Made by a program: the position numbers and the translations under genes. A stretch of DNA of 64,000 nt, taken from positions 257,011 to 321,010 of the forward strand of contig PLCS01000007.1 of NCBI GenBank assembly GCA_003134855.1, given 5' to 3'. The first letter of the stretch is position 1. The number at the start of each line of letters is the position of its first letter. This document shows, piece after piece, positions 44,722 through 53,930 of the stretch. The notes beneath the pieces were generated by a model. That model made no database searches, was not told the DNA's origin, and was given only the letters and a program-made list of their open reading frames with translations. Source of the stretch: Acidobacteriaceae bacterium (GTDB taxonomy: Bacteria; Acidobacteriota; Terriglobia; Terriglobales; Acidobacteriaceae).

Positions 44722-45183
44722 ATGGCCGAATCGCAATTTGTCTACGTGATCTACATTCGTACCACGGCGGAGAAGCTATGGCAGGCGCTGACAGAACCGG
44801 AGTTCACCCGCCGGTACTGGTTCGACACCACGCAGGAATCGGAGTGGAGGCCGGGCGCCTCATGGAAGATTGTATTTCCGGACGGACGCCTGGCCGATAG
44901 CGGAGAAGTGGTGGAGATCGACCCGCCACAGCGGCTGGTCTTGAAGTGGCGAAATGAACTCTTTCCGGAGATGACCGCGGAGGGTTTTTCGCGCATGACC
45001 TATGAAATTGAAGAGAAAGGCGATTCGGTCAAGCTCACCATCACGCACACCATGGACGTGAGCGAATCGAAGTTCATCGCGGCGGTCTCAACCGGCTGGC
45101 CAATCATCCTTTCCAGCCTAAAAAGTCTTCTGGAGACGGGCCAATCGCTGGAAGCAACCCGCTGCTCACCGGAGGGAATGTAG
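44722..45183 (+). CDS. SRPBCC (AHSA1-type) domain protein
   Basis: This 153-residue protein is a single START-like domain of the AHSA1 group: YIRTTAEKLWQALTEPEFTRRYWFDT near the start, GEVVEIDPPQRLVLKW in the middle, and GWPIILSSLKSLLETG as the C-terminal helix. A good ribosome site (GGAGG) precedes the ATG. Such genes often accompany an ArsR regulator, which is absent here. It is on the opposite strand to the dcw genes between murE and ftsI. Ligand unknown. Confidence 0.9.
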   Translation: MAESQFVYVIYIRTTAEKLWQALTEPEFTRRYWFDTTQESEWRPGASWKIVFPDGRLADSGEVVEIDPPQRLVLKWRNELFPEMTAEGFSRMTYEIEEKGDSVKLTITHTMDVSESKFIAAVSTGWPIILSSLKSLLETGQSLEATRCSPEGM

Positions 45184-45208
45184 ACAGCCCGATTTGCATG
45201 GATGCGAT

Positions 45209-47539
45209 TCAGCGTCCGCAGCGAACCACTATCTTCGTTCCGGGCGCGACCATGGTTCCGGGCGCGGGGGCTTGTTCGCGCACCGTGCCGCTGCCGATGA
45301 TTTCGACTTCAAGGCCTGCGGCTGCGGCTTGCTCGATGACCTTGCGCACCGGCAGGCCGAGCAGCGAGGGAACGCGCAGGGTTTTTGCGCCGGCGACGAG
45401 GACGGTCGCAGTGATTGGCGGCGGAGCGGTCTGTGGCTGCGCGCCGGAAGGCTGCGGCGTGGTTGTGGGAGCATTGCCGGGAGCGGCGTTTGCGGCCGCG
45501 TTTGCTGGCTGTGCGCTGGTTGGCGATGGGCCCGGGGACGCGGACGGGGTTGCAGCCGCGGGCTGACTGGCTTCGCTGCGCAGCGGATCGTCGCTGGGCA
45601 GATCGTTGGCCGCGGCATAGAGGGCGTTGATGTCGGCGGTCTGCTCATGGGTGTCGTCCTCGGCCACCTGTACGTTCTTCGAAGCGCGAGGGCGGCGCAG
45701 ATCGATGTCGTGGGGCACGGTGAGGTACTCAAGCACCTGCTGCGCCACCTCGGCGAAGACCGGCGCGGAGACAGCGGCGCCGTAGTACGCTCCCTTGGGC
45801 GAGTCGAGAACCACGGCCACGGCGATCACCGGGTTGTTGACCGGAGCGAAGCCGGCGAACGAGGCGATGTGCATGGTCTTCGAGTAGAGGTGCGTGGCCG
45901 GATCGATCTTTTGCGCCGTGCCGGTCTTGCCGCCGGAGGAGTAGCCGTTGAGCTGCGCCGCTTTGCCGGTGCCGTAGAGTACCACGCCCTCCATCATCTT
46001 GCGCATCTCGGCGGCGGTCATCGTGGAGAGGACACGATGCGCGCCGGGAGGCAGCGGATTGGGCAGTTCGCCACCCGGCTTGAGCACCTGCGGTGCGGCC
46101 AGCGGCGCCTTCAGCGCGGTTCCCGTGCTTCCGTCAGAAGCATGCTGTCCATCGGCGGCGCCATTCACCTGCCCCGGCAGCAGCACGCGCGGGGGCAGAT
46201 AGACGCCGCCGTTGGCGATGGTGGAAACCATGGAGACCAGTTGCAGCGGCGTGACGGCGACCTCTTGTCCGATGGCGATGGAGCCGATCGACGATGCGCC
46301 CCACTTGCTCACCGGGCGCAGCAGGCCGCGAGTCTCGCCGGGCATCTCCGCGCCGCTGCGCTGGCCAAAGCCGAAGTCGTGGATGAATTGATAGAAGCGT
46401 TCGGGGCCGACTTTGAGGGCCAGCTTGACGGCGGCCACGTCGCTTGACACCTCCAGCGCCTGGTGGACTGGAATCACACCGTAATGTTCGCCCTGGTTGT
46501 CGTGGATCACGCGGCCGGCCAGGGTGATCTGGCCGCCCTGGCAATCGATGGGATCGTCGGGCTTGGCCACGCCCTGCTCCAGCGCCGCCGAATAGGTGAC
46601 CAGCTTGAAGACCGAGCCGGGCTCGTAGACGTCGCTGACCGCGTGGTTGCGCAGCAGCTCAGGCGTGGTGCGGCGGAAAAGGTTGGGGTTGAAGGTGGGG
46701 CGAATGGCGAGCGCGAGAATCTGCCCGGTGTGTACGTCCTGCACAACGGCGGTGCCGCTGGCCGCCTGGGTGCTCTGCATCGCGTGGTCGAGCGCGCGCT
46801 CGGCAAGAAACTGGATGTTCTCGTCGATGGTGAGCGTCAGGTTCTGGCCGGGCTGAGGCTCGCTCTCGCTGGAGCCAAGCACGTGGCGGCGGGCATCGAG
46901 GGCGGTGTACATGCGGCCCGGGACGCCGTGCAACTGAGGCTCGAACTTCTGCTCCAGGCCACCCAGGCCGTTGTCGTCCAGACCCACATAGCCCAGCACC
47001 TGCGCGGCGATTTCGTTGTCCGGATAGAAGCGCTGAAACTCTTTCTGGAAGTAGATGCCTTTGAGAGCCCCGGAATCGATCAGCGCTTTCACGCGGGCGG
47101 CGGTTTCTGGGGTGACGCGGCGGGCGATCCAGGCAAAGCTGCGGCCGGCCTGGAGGCGGGCGGCAATCTGCTCCTCGCTGCTCTGCGCGTCGTCGGGGTC
47201 GGTATGGACGACCGCGGCGAGGGCGAGAGCGACCGCCTGCTTATCGCCGATCTCGCCGGGCACGGCGAAGATGGAGTCCACCTGCACGGTGATGGCCAGT
47301 TCGCGCTGGTTGCGGTCATAGAGGATGCCGCGGCGCGGCGCCACCTCGGAGGTGCGCTGCTGCTGCTTCGCCGCGCGTTCCATGAACTCCTGATGGCGCA
47401 CCACTTGGAGCCAGAAGAGGCGAAAGGCAATCAGGAGAGCCCAGCAGAGAAAGAGCAGGCAGACCAGCCAGAAGCGCGCCCGCTTGAGCGGCATGGCGCG
47501 CGGCGCGGGGTTGGGTATGGGGCGAACGGTGGACGGCAT
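45209..47539 (-). CDS. ftsI: Division transpeptidase FtsI/SpoVD-type with PASTA domain
   Basis: This 776-residue class B penicillin-binding protein has one N-terminal membrane segment (FWLVCLLFLCWALLIAF), a dimerisation domain and a transpeptidase. The catalytic motifs are EPGSVFKLV (SxxK), EVSSDVAAVKLA (SxN position occupied by SSD) and SGGKTGTAQK. A long Pro/Ala/Ser linker leads to one C-terminal PASTA domain (VPSLLGLPVRKVIEQAAAAGLEV). PASTA domains bind muropeptides or beta-lactams. The ATG lies 43 bp after ftsL, in a gap made of heptamer repeats; MPLKRARF is an alternative start. Confidence 0.95.
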   Translation of the reverse strand: MPSTVRPIPNPAPRAMPLKRARFWLVCLLFLCWALLIAFRLFWLQVVRHQEFMERAAKQQQRTSEVAPRRGILYDRNQRELAITVQVDSIFAVPGEIGDKQAVALALAAVVHTDPDDAQSSEEQIAARLQAGRSFAWIARRVTPETAARVKALIDSGALKGIYFQKEFQRFYPDNEIAAQVLGYVGLDDNGLGGLEQKFEPQLHGVPGRMYTALDARRHVLGSSESEPQPGQNLTLTIDENIQFLAERALDHAMQSTQAASGTAVVQDVHTGQILALAIRPTFNPNLFRRTTPELLRNHAVSDVYEPGSVFKLVTYSAALEQGVAKPDDPIDCQGGQITLAGRVIHDNQGEHYGVIPVHQALEVSSDVAAVKLALKVGPERFYQFIHDFGFGQRSGAEMPGETRGLLRPVSKWGASSIGSIAIGQEVAVTPLQLVSMVSTIANGGVYLPPRVLLPGQVNGAADGQHASDGSTGTALKAPLAAPQVLKPGGELPNPLPPGAHRVLSTMTAAEMRKMMEGVVLYGTGKAAQLNGYSSGGKTGTAQKIDPATHLYSKTMHIASFAGFAPVNNPVIAVAVVLDSPKGAYYGAAVSAPVFAEVAQQVLEYLTVPHDIDLRRPRASKNVQVAEDDTHEQTADINALYAAANDLPSDDPLRSEASQPAAATPSASPGPSPTSAQPANAAANAAPGNAPTTTPQPSGAQPQTAPPPITATVLVAGAKTLRVPSLLGLPVRKVIEQAAAAGLEVEIIGSGTVREQAPAPGTMVAPGTKIVVRCGR

Positions 47540-47560
47540 TGCATCGCTCCGATGATCACA

Positions 47561-47597
47561 ACTAGGAGCTAGAGGCTAGCAGTTAGTAGCTGCTAGC
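47561..47597. repeat. Heptamer array over the end of ftsL
   Basis: Units ACTAGGA, GCTAGAG, GCTAGCA, GTTAGTA, GCTGCTA span the ftsL stop codon. GCTAGCAG and CTGCTAGC within it form an 8-bp hairpin. The last ftsL residues (ASSY) are encoded by the repeat. Confidence 0.85.
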
Positions 47598-48086
47598 CGG
47601 AGGAACGGCTTGCGCGAGAACCGGAGCGGAGGTATCGGACGGTGCGGCGGGGTTGACCATCTGACCCGGCTGCGGCTCGGCAAAGCCCATCTCACGAGCC
47701 ATCCTGTCTATGCGGACCGGATCGGTCAACTGCGCCTCACTCAGGCGCAACTGGCGATTCTCCTCGCGCAACTGCTCACGGAACTGCTTCTCCGACTCGA
47801 CGCGATAACCGCTCTCGATGGCGCTGAAGTGCTGCAAGCCATAAAGCATGGTCAGCGAGAATAGAACGGTGATGGCCGCGGAGAAGAGGCGAATCTGGCG
47901 GGCGCGCGCCGGATCGGGCGCCTTGATCAGGCGGCTGTTGTCGAAGCTCTTGGGAAAGCGGAACTCCGGCGTGCGCGAGCAGCGCCGGCGCAGGGGTTGC
48001 TCGGCCAGCAACTCGGCGTTGCGCTCGGCAACGCGCGCGCTCCAGCTTCTGCCCGTTTCATAATAAGTTGTTGCACATGCCGCCAT
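47583..48086 (-). CDS. ftsL: Cell division protein FtsL-like
   Basis: This 167-residue protein has one membrane segment (about residues 67-84; LFSAAITVLFSLTMLYG). It is followed by a coiled coil (SEKQFREQLREENRQLRLSEAQL) and the DPVRIDRMAREMGFAEP segment shared by FtsL and DivIC proteins. The cytoplasmic N-terminus is longer than usual and the C-terminus is Ala/Pro-rich. Position between rsmH and ftsI is the classic place for ftsL. The leader has a GGGAGGG ribosome site. Confidence 0.92.
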   Translation of the reverse strand: MAACATTYYETGRSWSARVAERNAELLAEQPLRRRCSRTPEFRFPKSFDNSRLIKAPDPARARQIRLFSAAITVLFSLTMLYGLQHFSAIESGYRVESEKQFREQLREENRQLRLSEAQLTDPVRIDRMAREMGFAEPQPGQMVNPAAPSDTSAPVLAQAVPPASSY

Positions 48087-48100
48087 CTTTCCCTCCCCGA

Positions 48101-48225
48101 GCTTTTAGCTATTAGCTTCTAGCTCCGTCTTGGTTGCTTAAAACTTCTTTGCCAATTCAAAAACATTCATCCAAGCCGCAAACGCTCAAATCTTAGAAGA
48201 CAAAGCTAGTAGAAGGAGCTAACAG

Positions 48226-48239
<14 letters not shown>
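48101..48239. repeat. Inverted pair of heptamer arrays between rsmH and ftsL
   Basis: Array one (48101-48126: GCTTTTA, GCTATTA, GCTTCTA, GCTCC) and array two (48205-48239) are inverted relative to each other. About 25 bp match closely, around an ~80-bp AT-richer core. Array two encodes the rsmH C-terminus and stop codon (TTTAGCCTCTAG). The layout resembles a small element with terminal inverted repeats. Confidence 0.8.
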
Positions 48240-49137
<898 letters not shown>

Positions 49138-49170
49138 GCGCACCCCCTGGGGGGTACTTGTGAATACGAG

Positions 49171-49716
49171 CTACACATCGTATTCCGTTGCTGCTTCATC
49201 ATCCTGCGCGGTGTAAGGATTGTTCCTCACGCTCTCCCGCAAACCTGTCAGGCTCTTCACCCGCAACAGAGCGCCTTCGCCTGAAACCTTCACGTCGATA
49301 TTGACCATGCCCGCTTTACGCAGCTCCTCGGGCATCAGCAGGCGGCCCTGAGGGTCCATATCCGCCCGTTCGCCGTAGAGAGCGTTGCTGGCCATGAGCT
49401 TCTTGCGCAACGGCAGGCCTTTGGGCATTTTGAAGATCCTGGCCTGATACTGCTGCCACTCCGGCATGGGATAAATTTCCGCGTCCATCCCCTCCCGGCT
49501 TGTGATATAAAAAGCGTTGAAGTTCTTGCCGTACTTTTTTTCGATGAAGGCCTTGAACTCGGCCGGCATCTTCAAGCGTCCGCGCTCATCCAGCTTGGCT
49601 TTTGGACTGCCGCTAAAGCCGATTTGCAGATCGTCCCACTCACCCGTGCCAGCGCCGCCCGCCTCGATGGAGGTCTCAGCTTCGTTGACCGGATTGGTTT
49701 CAGGCGTCTCTGCCAT
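49171..49716 (-). CDS. mraZ: Transcriptional regulator MraZ
   Basis: This 181-residue protein contains two SpoVT/AbrB-like DNA-binding modules, marked by LDERGRLKMPAEFKAFI and MDPQGRLLMPEELRKAG. It is longer than the usual ~150 residues because of an acidic 30-residue N-terminal extension (ETNPVNEAETSIEAGGAG). MraZ represses or tunes the dcw operon by binding TGGG repeats upstream; three such repeats at exact 10-bp spacing lie at 49763-49790. It heads the cluster. Confidence 0.95.
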   Translation of the reverse strand: MAETPETNPVNEAETSIEAGGAGTGEWDDLQIGFSGSPKAKLDERGRLKMPAEFKAFIEKKYGKNFNAFYITSREGMDAEIYPMPEWQQYQARIFKMPKGLPLRKKLMASNALYGERADMDPQGRLLMPEELRKAGMVNIDVKVSGEGALLRVKSLTGLRESVRNNPYTAQDDEAATEYDV

Positions 49717-49762
49717 TGTTTTCTCTCGACCGGGCCGGATGAAACCGGACGGCTAACAAAAA

Positions 49763-49790
49763 GTCCCATGCTGGCCCACTTGGACCCGCT
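49763..49790 (-). promoter_or_regulatory. MraZ operator: three GGG boxes with 10-bp period
   Basis: On the minus strand the order is CGGG, TGGG, TGGG, with the GGG triplets at 49785-49787, 49775-49777 and 49765-49767, about 47-70 bp before the mraZ ATG. Exact 10-bp spacing places them on one face of the helix, as known for MraZ sites in other bacteria. TTGTCA at 49792-49797 may be the -35. Confidence 0.85.
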
Positions 49791-50020
49791 TTGACAAAGA
49801 TCGCATAAAAAGCCGCTGTGTGCACGTGGAAAACGCGTGTCAAGGGGAAGAGGAATTTACGGAGGGGAGCGGGCGGAGAGTGTGGCCGGGGAAAACCACT
49901 ACTAATTGCGACTTTATGAATCTAAACCACTACAAATAGCGCTAGTTTACTCTCATGGTTCCGAAAAATAATCTTATGCCCGGAAGCGCAGGATTTATGA
50001 TATAGCGAACAAAAAGCGAA
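49791..50020. other. Upstream region of mraZ with a 31-bp-spaced direct repeat
   Basis: AAACCACTAC occurs at 49893-49902 and 49924-49933, each followed by (T/A)AAT(T/A)GCG-like sequence, a period of 31 bp (about three helical turns). The surrounding sequence is AT-rich compared with neighbours. It may be a regulator site or part of the mraZ promoter. No gene is seen. Confidence 0.5.
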
Positions 50021-50536
50021 TTAGTTTTCTTCCATGGGCAGCGATTCTTTTTTGCCCCGCTGCCGCTCCGTCACCAAGTTCAAAAGATAAAAGAAGACCA
50101 GCACGTTGACCATCAGCAGGCCTGCCCTGAACCACGTAACTCGGCGCAGAATCTCAAGGATCTCCCAAGGCAGAAATGAGGCGGTGATAGCCAGGGTGAG
50201 GTACTCGGCCCAGGCCTTTTCCAAATAGAGGCCGGTCCCTTCGAGGATGCCAAGAGCCGCATAGGCAAAAGCAGCCAGTCCGATGCGCCGCAGCAGCGGA
50301 TCATTGAGGAGGGAGGCCTTGTCGAGGATGAAATCAACCAGCCGCCATTCGGAGTTGAAATGCAGGTGGTCAGCCACGCGGCCCAGAACATCGGCGGCGT
50401 CCTGGTGCAGCAGCTTGACAGCTCCCACGCCGAGGGCTACAAAAAGGAGGGCCTGCAGTAGCTTGTAGGCCGCAATGAGCACCAGCCCCTTGTCGTGCCG
50501 GCGTTGCGGGGAGAGCGGGGATGGGGAATCAGTCAT
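50021..50536 (-). CDS. DUF2127 family membrane protein
   Basis: This 171-residue protein has four hydrophobic segments (about 18-40, 85-105, 110-128, 135-155). The opening RHDKGLVLIAAYKLLQALLFVALG, with the GTGLYLEKAWAEYLTLAITASFLPWEILEI block, is typical of DUF2127. Function is unknown. It lies upstream of the mraZ promoter region in the same direction; no functional link is evident. Confidence 0.88.
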   Translation of the reverse strand: MTDSPSPLSPQRRHDKGLVLIAAYKLLQALLFVALGVGAVKLLHQDAADVLGRVADHLHFNSEWRLVDFILDKASLLNDPLLRRIGLAAFAYAALGILEGTGLYLEKAWAEYLTLAITASFLPWEILEILRRVTWFRAGLLMVNVLVFFYLLNLVTERQRGKKESLPMEEN

Positions 50537-50645
50537 GGTTTGAGGGGAACCCGTGCAAAACTCCTGCTGTCTTTACGTTAACCGATGCACGGCGGTTCTG
50601 CTTGCTCCCCTGCCCGGGAAGCGGTGAAATCTGAAAGAACAGGCG

Positions 50646-52112
50646 TCAGTGTTTCAAGTTCAGCAGCGCGTTGCGGTCGATCAGATTGCCGTCCATGATG
50701 AGGGCGGAGATGCGGCGGGCGTTCCATATGTTCTGGGTGGGGTCGCCGTCGACAACGAGGATGTCGGCGCGGCGTCCTGGGGCGATCTGTCCCAGCTCGT
50801 CCCAGCCGAACTGGAGGCTGTAGTTGTTGGTGGCGGCGGCCAGGGCCTCGCGCGGTGAAAGCCCCAGGCGAACCAGCAGCTCCAACTCGGTGTGCATGGA
50901 GATGCCGGGCAAGGCGCCCTGGTCGGGTGCGCCGGAGCCAGCCAGATAATGCGGGAAGGCGGCGAAGAGGGTCTCGTTGAGGCGCCACAGGCGGAGGGCC
51001 GACTGCTCGGCCTTCTTGCGCTGGCTCTCTACCATGTAGCGCTGCGCTGCTGCGGGCAGGCGGCGTGTCCAGGATGCGAGCGGATAGTCGATTTCGCCCG
51101 TGGAGCGATTGACGGGCTCAAAGACGCGCGCCGGGTCGAGCAGCGTGGCGGCCGGCTCCTTCCACAGGTTGCGATGGGAAGGCAGACGCGCGAAGTCGAT
51201 GCTGAAGGTTGGCATGAGCGCGGCGTGATGGGCGGCCAGGAAGCGAGCGTAGGTGCGCAGATGCAGGTCGGTGGGGGGCAGTCGCTCGGCGTAGTCGTAG
51301 GCAGTGGTGGCGGCCGTACCGTCGGAATCTTCCACCAACGGCCGCTCCAGTTCGTCAGGAATCACGCCCAGCTCGTAGCGGCCCATGTGGGGCAGCGCAT
51401 CCACGCCGGCCTCAACGCCGACATTGTAAGGGGTGGCCACGAATTCGCCATAGGTGATCAGGCCCATCTGGTGCGCGCGGGCGATGATCCACTGGACATT
51501 GGCGGCGGTGAGGTTGTGGCCCAGCCAGATGGCGCGCGTTCCCAGCCGGGCGGTGTCGTTGAGCTGGCGGAGGGAGTCGTCGGGGCTCAGTTCCCTGGGA
51601 TGGTCCAACTGACGGAGCTTGAGCGCCCACTCCGGGCGCTTGGCCAGCAGGCTCCAGTTGTCGGTCGAGCCGGCCGAGTCCATCAGGTAGAGGTGGGGAC
51701 TGGGCGCGGCGTTTACATCGACCGCGCCTCGCCGCGCGTCGCTGACGGCGACGATTGTGGTGACACCCATGTAGAGGTAGGCGTTGGCCTGGCCCTGGGA
51801 GTTCATGCCGGCAAAGCCGTCGATGAGGCCGGGGATGAGGTATTTACCGGAGCAGTCGATGACCCGCGCGCCCTTGGGGATGGAGACCGCCATGCGCGAG
51901 CCGACATCGGTGATGCGGCCGTCGCGCATAATGACGATAGCGTCCGGCAGGTCTTTTGCCGAGCCGCCCCAGCCGGTTACGTCCACGACAGTGCCGCCGG
52001 CCAGTACCAGCGGAACCGAGGGTGAGAGCGCGGATGGCGCTTGCGCCCCGGCAGCCTGTGCAGCCAGAAGCAATCCCAGAGCGCCCGAAGAAATGATACG
52101 AGAGAGTCGCAT
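50646..52112 (-). CDS. Secreted amidohydrolase-like protein with degenerate metal site
   Basis: The ATG at 52112 gives 488 residues with a signal peptide (SSGALGLLLAAQAAGAQ). The composite-domain strands (LVLAGGTVVDVTG, DAIVIMRDGRITDVGS) and the end segment GQIAPGRRADILVVDGDP are typical of imidazolonepropionase-like amidohydrolases. The metal-binding HxH that normally follows PGLID is absent: the sequence reads PGLIDGFAGMNS. The later His region reads GLITYGEF, not VAAHA. Only ALPHMG resembles a ligand. It may be inactive or use another chemistry. Confidence 0.85.
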   Translation of the reverse strand: MRLSRIISSGALGLLLAAQAAGAQAPSALSPSVPLVLAGGTVVDVTGWGGSAKDLPDAIVIMRDGRITDVGSRMAVSIPKGARVIDCSGKYLIPGLIDGFAGMNSQGQANAYLYMGVTTIVAVSDARRGAVDVNAAPSPHLYLMDSAGSTDNWSLLAKRPEWALKLRQLDHPRELSPDDSLRQLNDTARLGTRAIWLGHNLTAANVQWIIARAHQMGLITYGEFVATPYNVGVEAGVDALPHMGRYELGVIPDELERPLVEDSDGTAATTAYDYAERLPPTDLHLRTYARFLAAHHAALMPTFSIDFARLPSHRNLWKEPAATLLDPARVFEPVNRSTGEIDYPLASWTRRLPAAAQRYMVESQRKKAEQSALRLWRLNETLFAAFPHYLAGSGAPDQGALPGISMHTELELLVRLGLSPREALAAATNNYSLQFGWDELGQIAPGRRADILVVDGDPTQNIWNARRISALIMDGNLIDRNALLNLKH

Positions 52113-52220
52113 AAGAAAATAAGCGGTCTTGAATGGATTGTCGCACAAAGGCTTGAAGGCTCGGAGGCTCGCCGCCGGCGCCTCCCTGGGCGGCAAGCGG
52201 AGGACGTTAGATTTCCGCCT

Positions 52221-52871
52221 TCAATTGCCGCTGGGCACACTGGCTTTTTTGTTGCGGCTGAGCACGAAAGACTTCTTGCGGCTGTCTTTGCTGGCGTGGT
52301 CGATCTTCTTCCAGAAGCCCACAAAATAATCGATGGCCGAGATCGTCGAGACCAGCAATGTGAAGTAGAGGGCGGCAACAGCTATCCACTTGACGGGGAC
52401 AATGAGAAAGCCGAAGTGCCACTCGTACCAGTGATGAGCCAGAAGCGCCGAAACCACGGAAACAATCTGAGTGACGGTCTTGAGCTTGCCCAGGTCGCTG
52501 GCCTCGATGGTGAATCCCTCCGAGGATGCGATGGAGCGCAGGCCGCTGATGAGGAACTCGCGGCCAATGATGACGACCACGATCCAGACCCTGACCACAT
52601 CGTTGTTATAAGCCACCAGGGCCACAAAAGCGCTGGTCACCATGATCTTGTCGGCCAGCGGGTCCAGCAGCATGCCCATGGTGGTGATCTGCTTGCGCTT
52701 GCGTGCCAGGTAGCCGTCCAGGCCGTCGGTGATCGAGGCCAGCACGAAGAGCACAGAAGCGGTAATCTCCTGCGCGCCGTAGGCATGCCAGGGAAAGTGG
52801 GGAGTGAGAATCCATAGCAGCAGCGGGATCATGACGATCCGGCTCATCGTGATGGAGTTGGGCAGGTTCAT
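52221..52871 (-). CDS. pgsA: CDP-diacylglycerol:glycerol-3-phosphate phosphatidyltransferase
   Basis: This 216-residue membrane protein contains the CDP-alcohol phosphotransferase motif DGLDGYLARKRKQITTMGML followed by LDPLADK, which is D(x)2DG(x)2AR(x)8G(x)3D(x)3D. It begins NLPNSITMSRIVMIPLLL as PgsA does. It produces phosphatidylglycerophosphate, the substrate of PgpA. The C-terminal ~30 residues are basic and cytoplasmic. Confidence 0.95.
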   Translation of the reverse strand: MNLPNSITMSRIVMIPLLLWILTPHFPWHAYGAQEITASVLFVLASITDGLDGYLARKRKQITTMGMLLDPLADKIMVTSAFVALVAYNNDVVRVWIVVVIIGREFLISGLRSIASSEGFTIEASDLGKLKTVTQIVSVVSALLAHHWYEWHFGFLIVPVKWIAVAALYFTLLVSTISAIDYFVGFWKKIDHASKDSRKKSFVLSRNKKASVPSGN

Positions 52872-53045
52872 GCGGGTTGCGTTCGCCGGAAGGATGCTTG
52901 CGGCCTGACACCATTATTGCATCGTGAATCGGGCCGGCGTCTCGCAACTCCGCCGCGCACGGCAGGCGTAAGCCAAAGCGGGATGAGCCAATGGCCTATC
53001 CCGCTTTGGCTCCCAGGCGCCGGTCGCGGCAAGCGAAGGAATGCT

Positions 53046-53705
53046 TCAGAAGATTGGAGTGACGGGCTGAGTGGGCAGGGTTGGCATTTTCAGCTGCTGG
53101 CTATGCACTTCATGAAAGCCGACAATGGCAGCCGTGGTCACGGCCGCAAATCCAACGCCGGTCAGGATCCAGAAGCCCTTGACCGTCATTCCCGTTTGCA
53201 GATAGACGACATCGCTGTAGGCCACCGGCGTGATCTCCGGATCGCCATACAGTTGCATGCCAAAGGAATTCTCGTCGATGCTGACGATTCGGCCTGAAAA
53301 CGCTATCCCGTTCTGCAACTGCACGCCGGCCCAGTTGCCCATGCCGAGCTTGAGAAGGCGCGCGTGAACAACGTCCGGAGTCAGCGGATTGCGCGAGGAG
53401 CTGGCCATCGGCATCCCCGTCTGAAGGTCGAAGATATCGCGGTAAGCCACGGGCGTAGCCGCCGTATCGCTGTAGCGTTGCAGACTAAAGGATTGCTCGT
53501 CGATGCTGATGATCTTGCCTGAAAATGCGACTCCGCTCTGCAAGCGCACTCCCACCCAGTTTCCCAAGCCGAGCTTGAGGATGCGCGCGTGAGCCTTTTC
53601 GGGAGTAAGCGGTTTCGACGCGGCATAGGCCATCAACGGCGCCAGCAGCGCGCACACCAGAAGCGTGGCAACGCATTTTGAAAGAGTACGGCTGAGAGAG
53701 TTCAT
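53046..53705 (-). CDS. Exported protein with two tandem Sm-like repeats
   Basis: The ATG at 53705, with AAGGAG upstream, gives 219 residues. A signal peptide or anchor (VATLLVCALLAPLMAYA) is followed by two ~66-residue repeats, at 33-98 and 108-173. Each has the order LTP..HAR(I/L)LKLG(L/M)GNW.GV.LQ.G.AFSG.I.SIDE.SF, then TPVAY.D...LQTGM. The GVxLxxGxxFxGxIxSID core resembles the Sm1 motif of Sm/Hfq-fold proteins, and VAYxDI the Sm2 strand. A C-terminal membrane segment (FWILTGVGFAAVTTAAIVGF) follows. I recall small one-repeat relatives in Acidobacteria; function unknown. Confidence 0.75.
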   Translation of the reverse strand: MNSLSRTLSKCVATLLVCALLAPLMAYAASKPLTPEKAHARILKLGLGNWVGVRLQSGVAFSGKIISIDEQSFSLQRYSDTAATPVAYRDIFDLQTGMPMASSSRNPLTPDVVHARLLKLGMGNWAGVQLQNGIAFSGRIVSIDENSFGMQLYGDPEITPVAYSDVVYLQTGMTVKGFWILTGVGFAAVTTAAIVGFHEVHSQQLKMPTLPTQPVTPIF

Positions 53706-53930
53706 CTTCGTTCTCCTTGGAATTCGGACTTCTTCAGATAGGAACAGCGCCGCGCGGAAATAGTTGCGCCGCATTTAAAATAAATGCGGGATGAGCCGGA
53801 GCGCCTCCCGCTTCATCCGCCCATTCCTGCCTTTCATCCGCTTTTTCTACCTTTCGTCTGGAACCCCGCGCGCGTCGGCATCGTACCGTTTACATTCCAA
53901 CAAGAGCAAAATTCTGAAAGGGAGCGGCTC

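Noticed and set aside
46463..47572. 369-codon plus-strand frame across ftsI
   Set aside because: Antisense shadow of a clear penicillin-binding protein gene.
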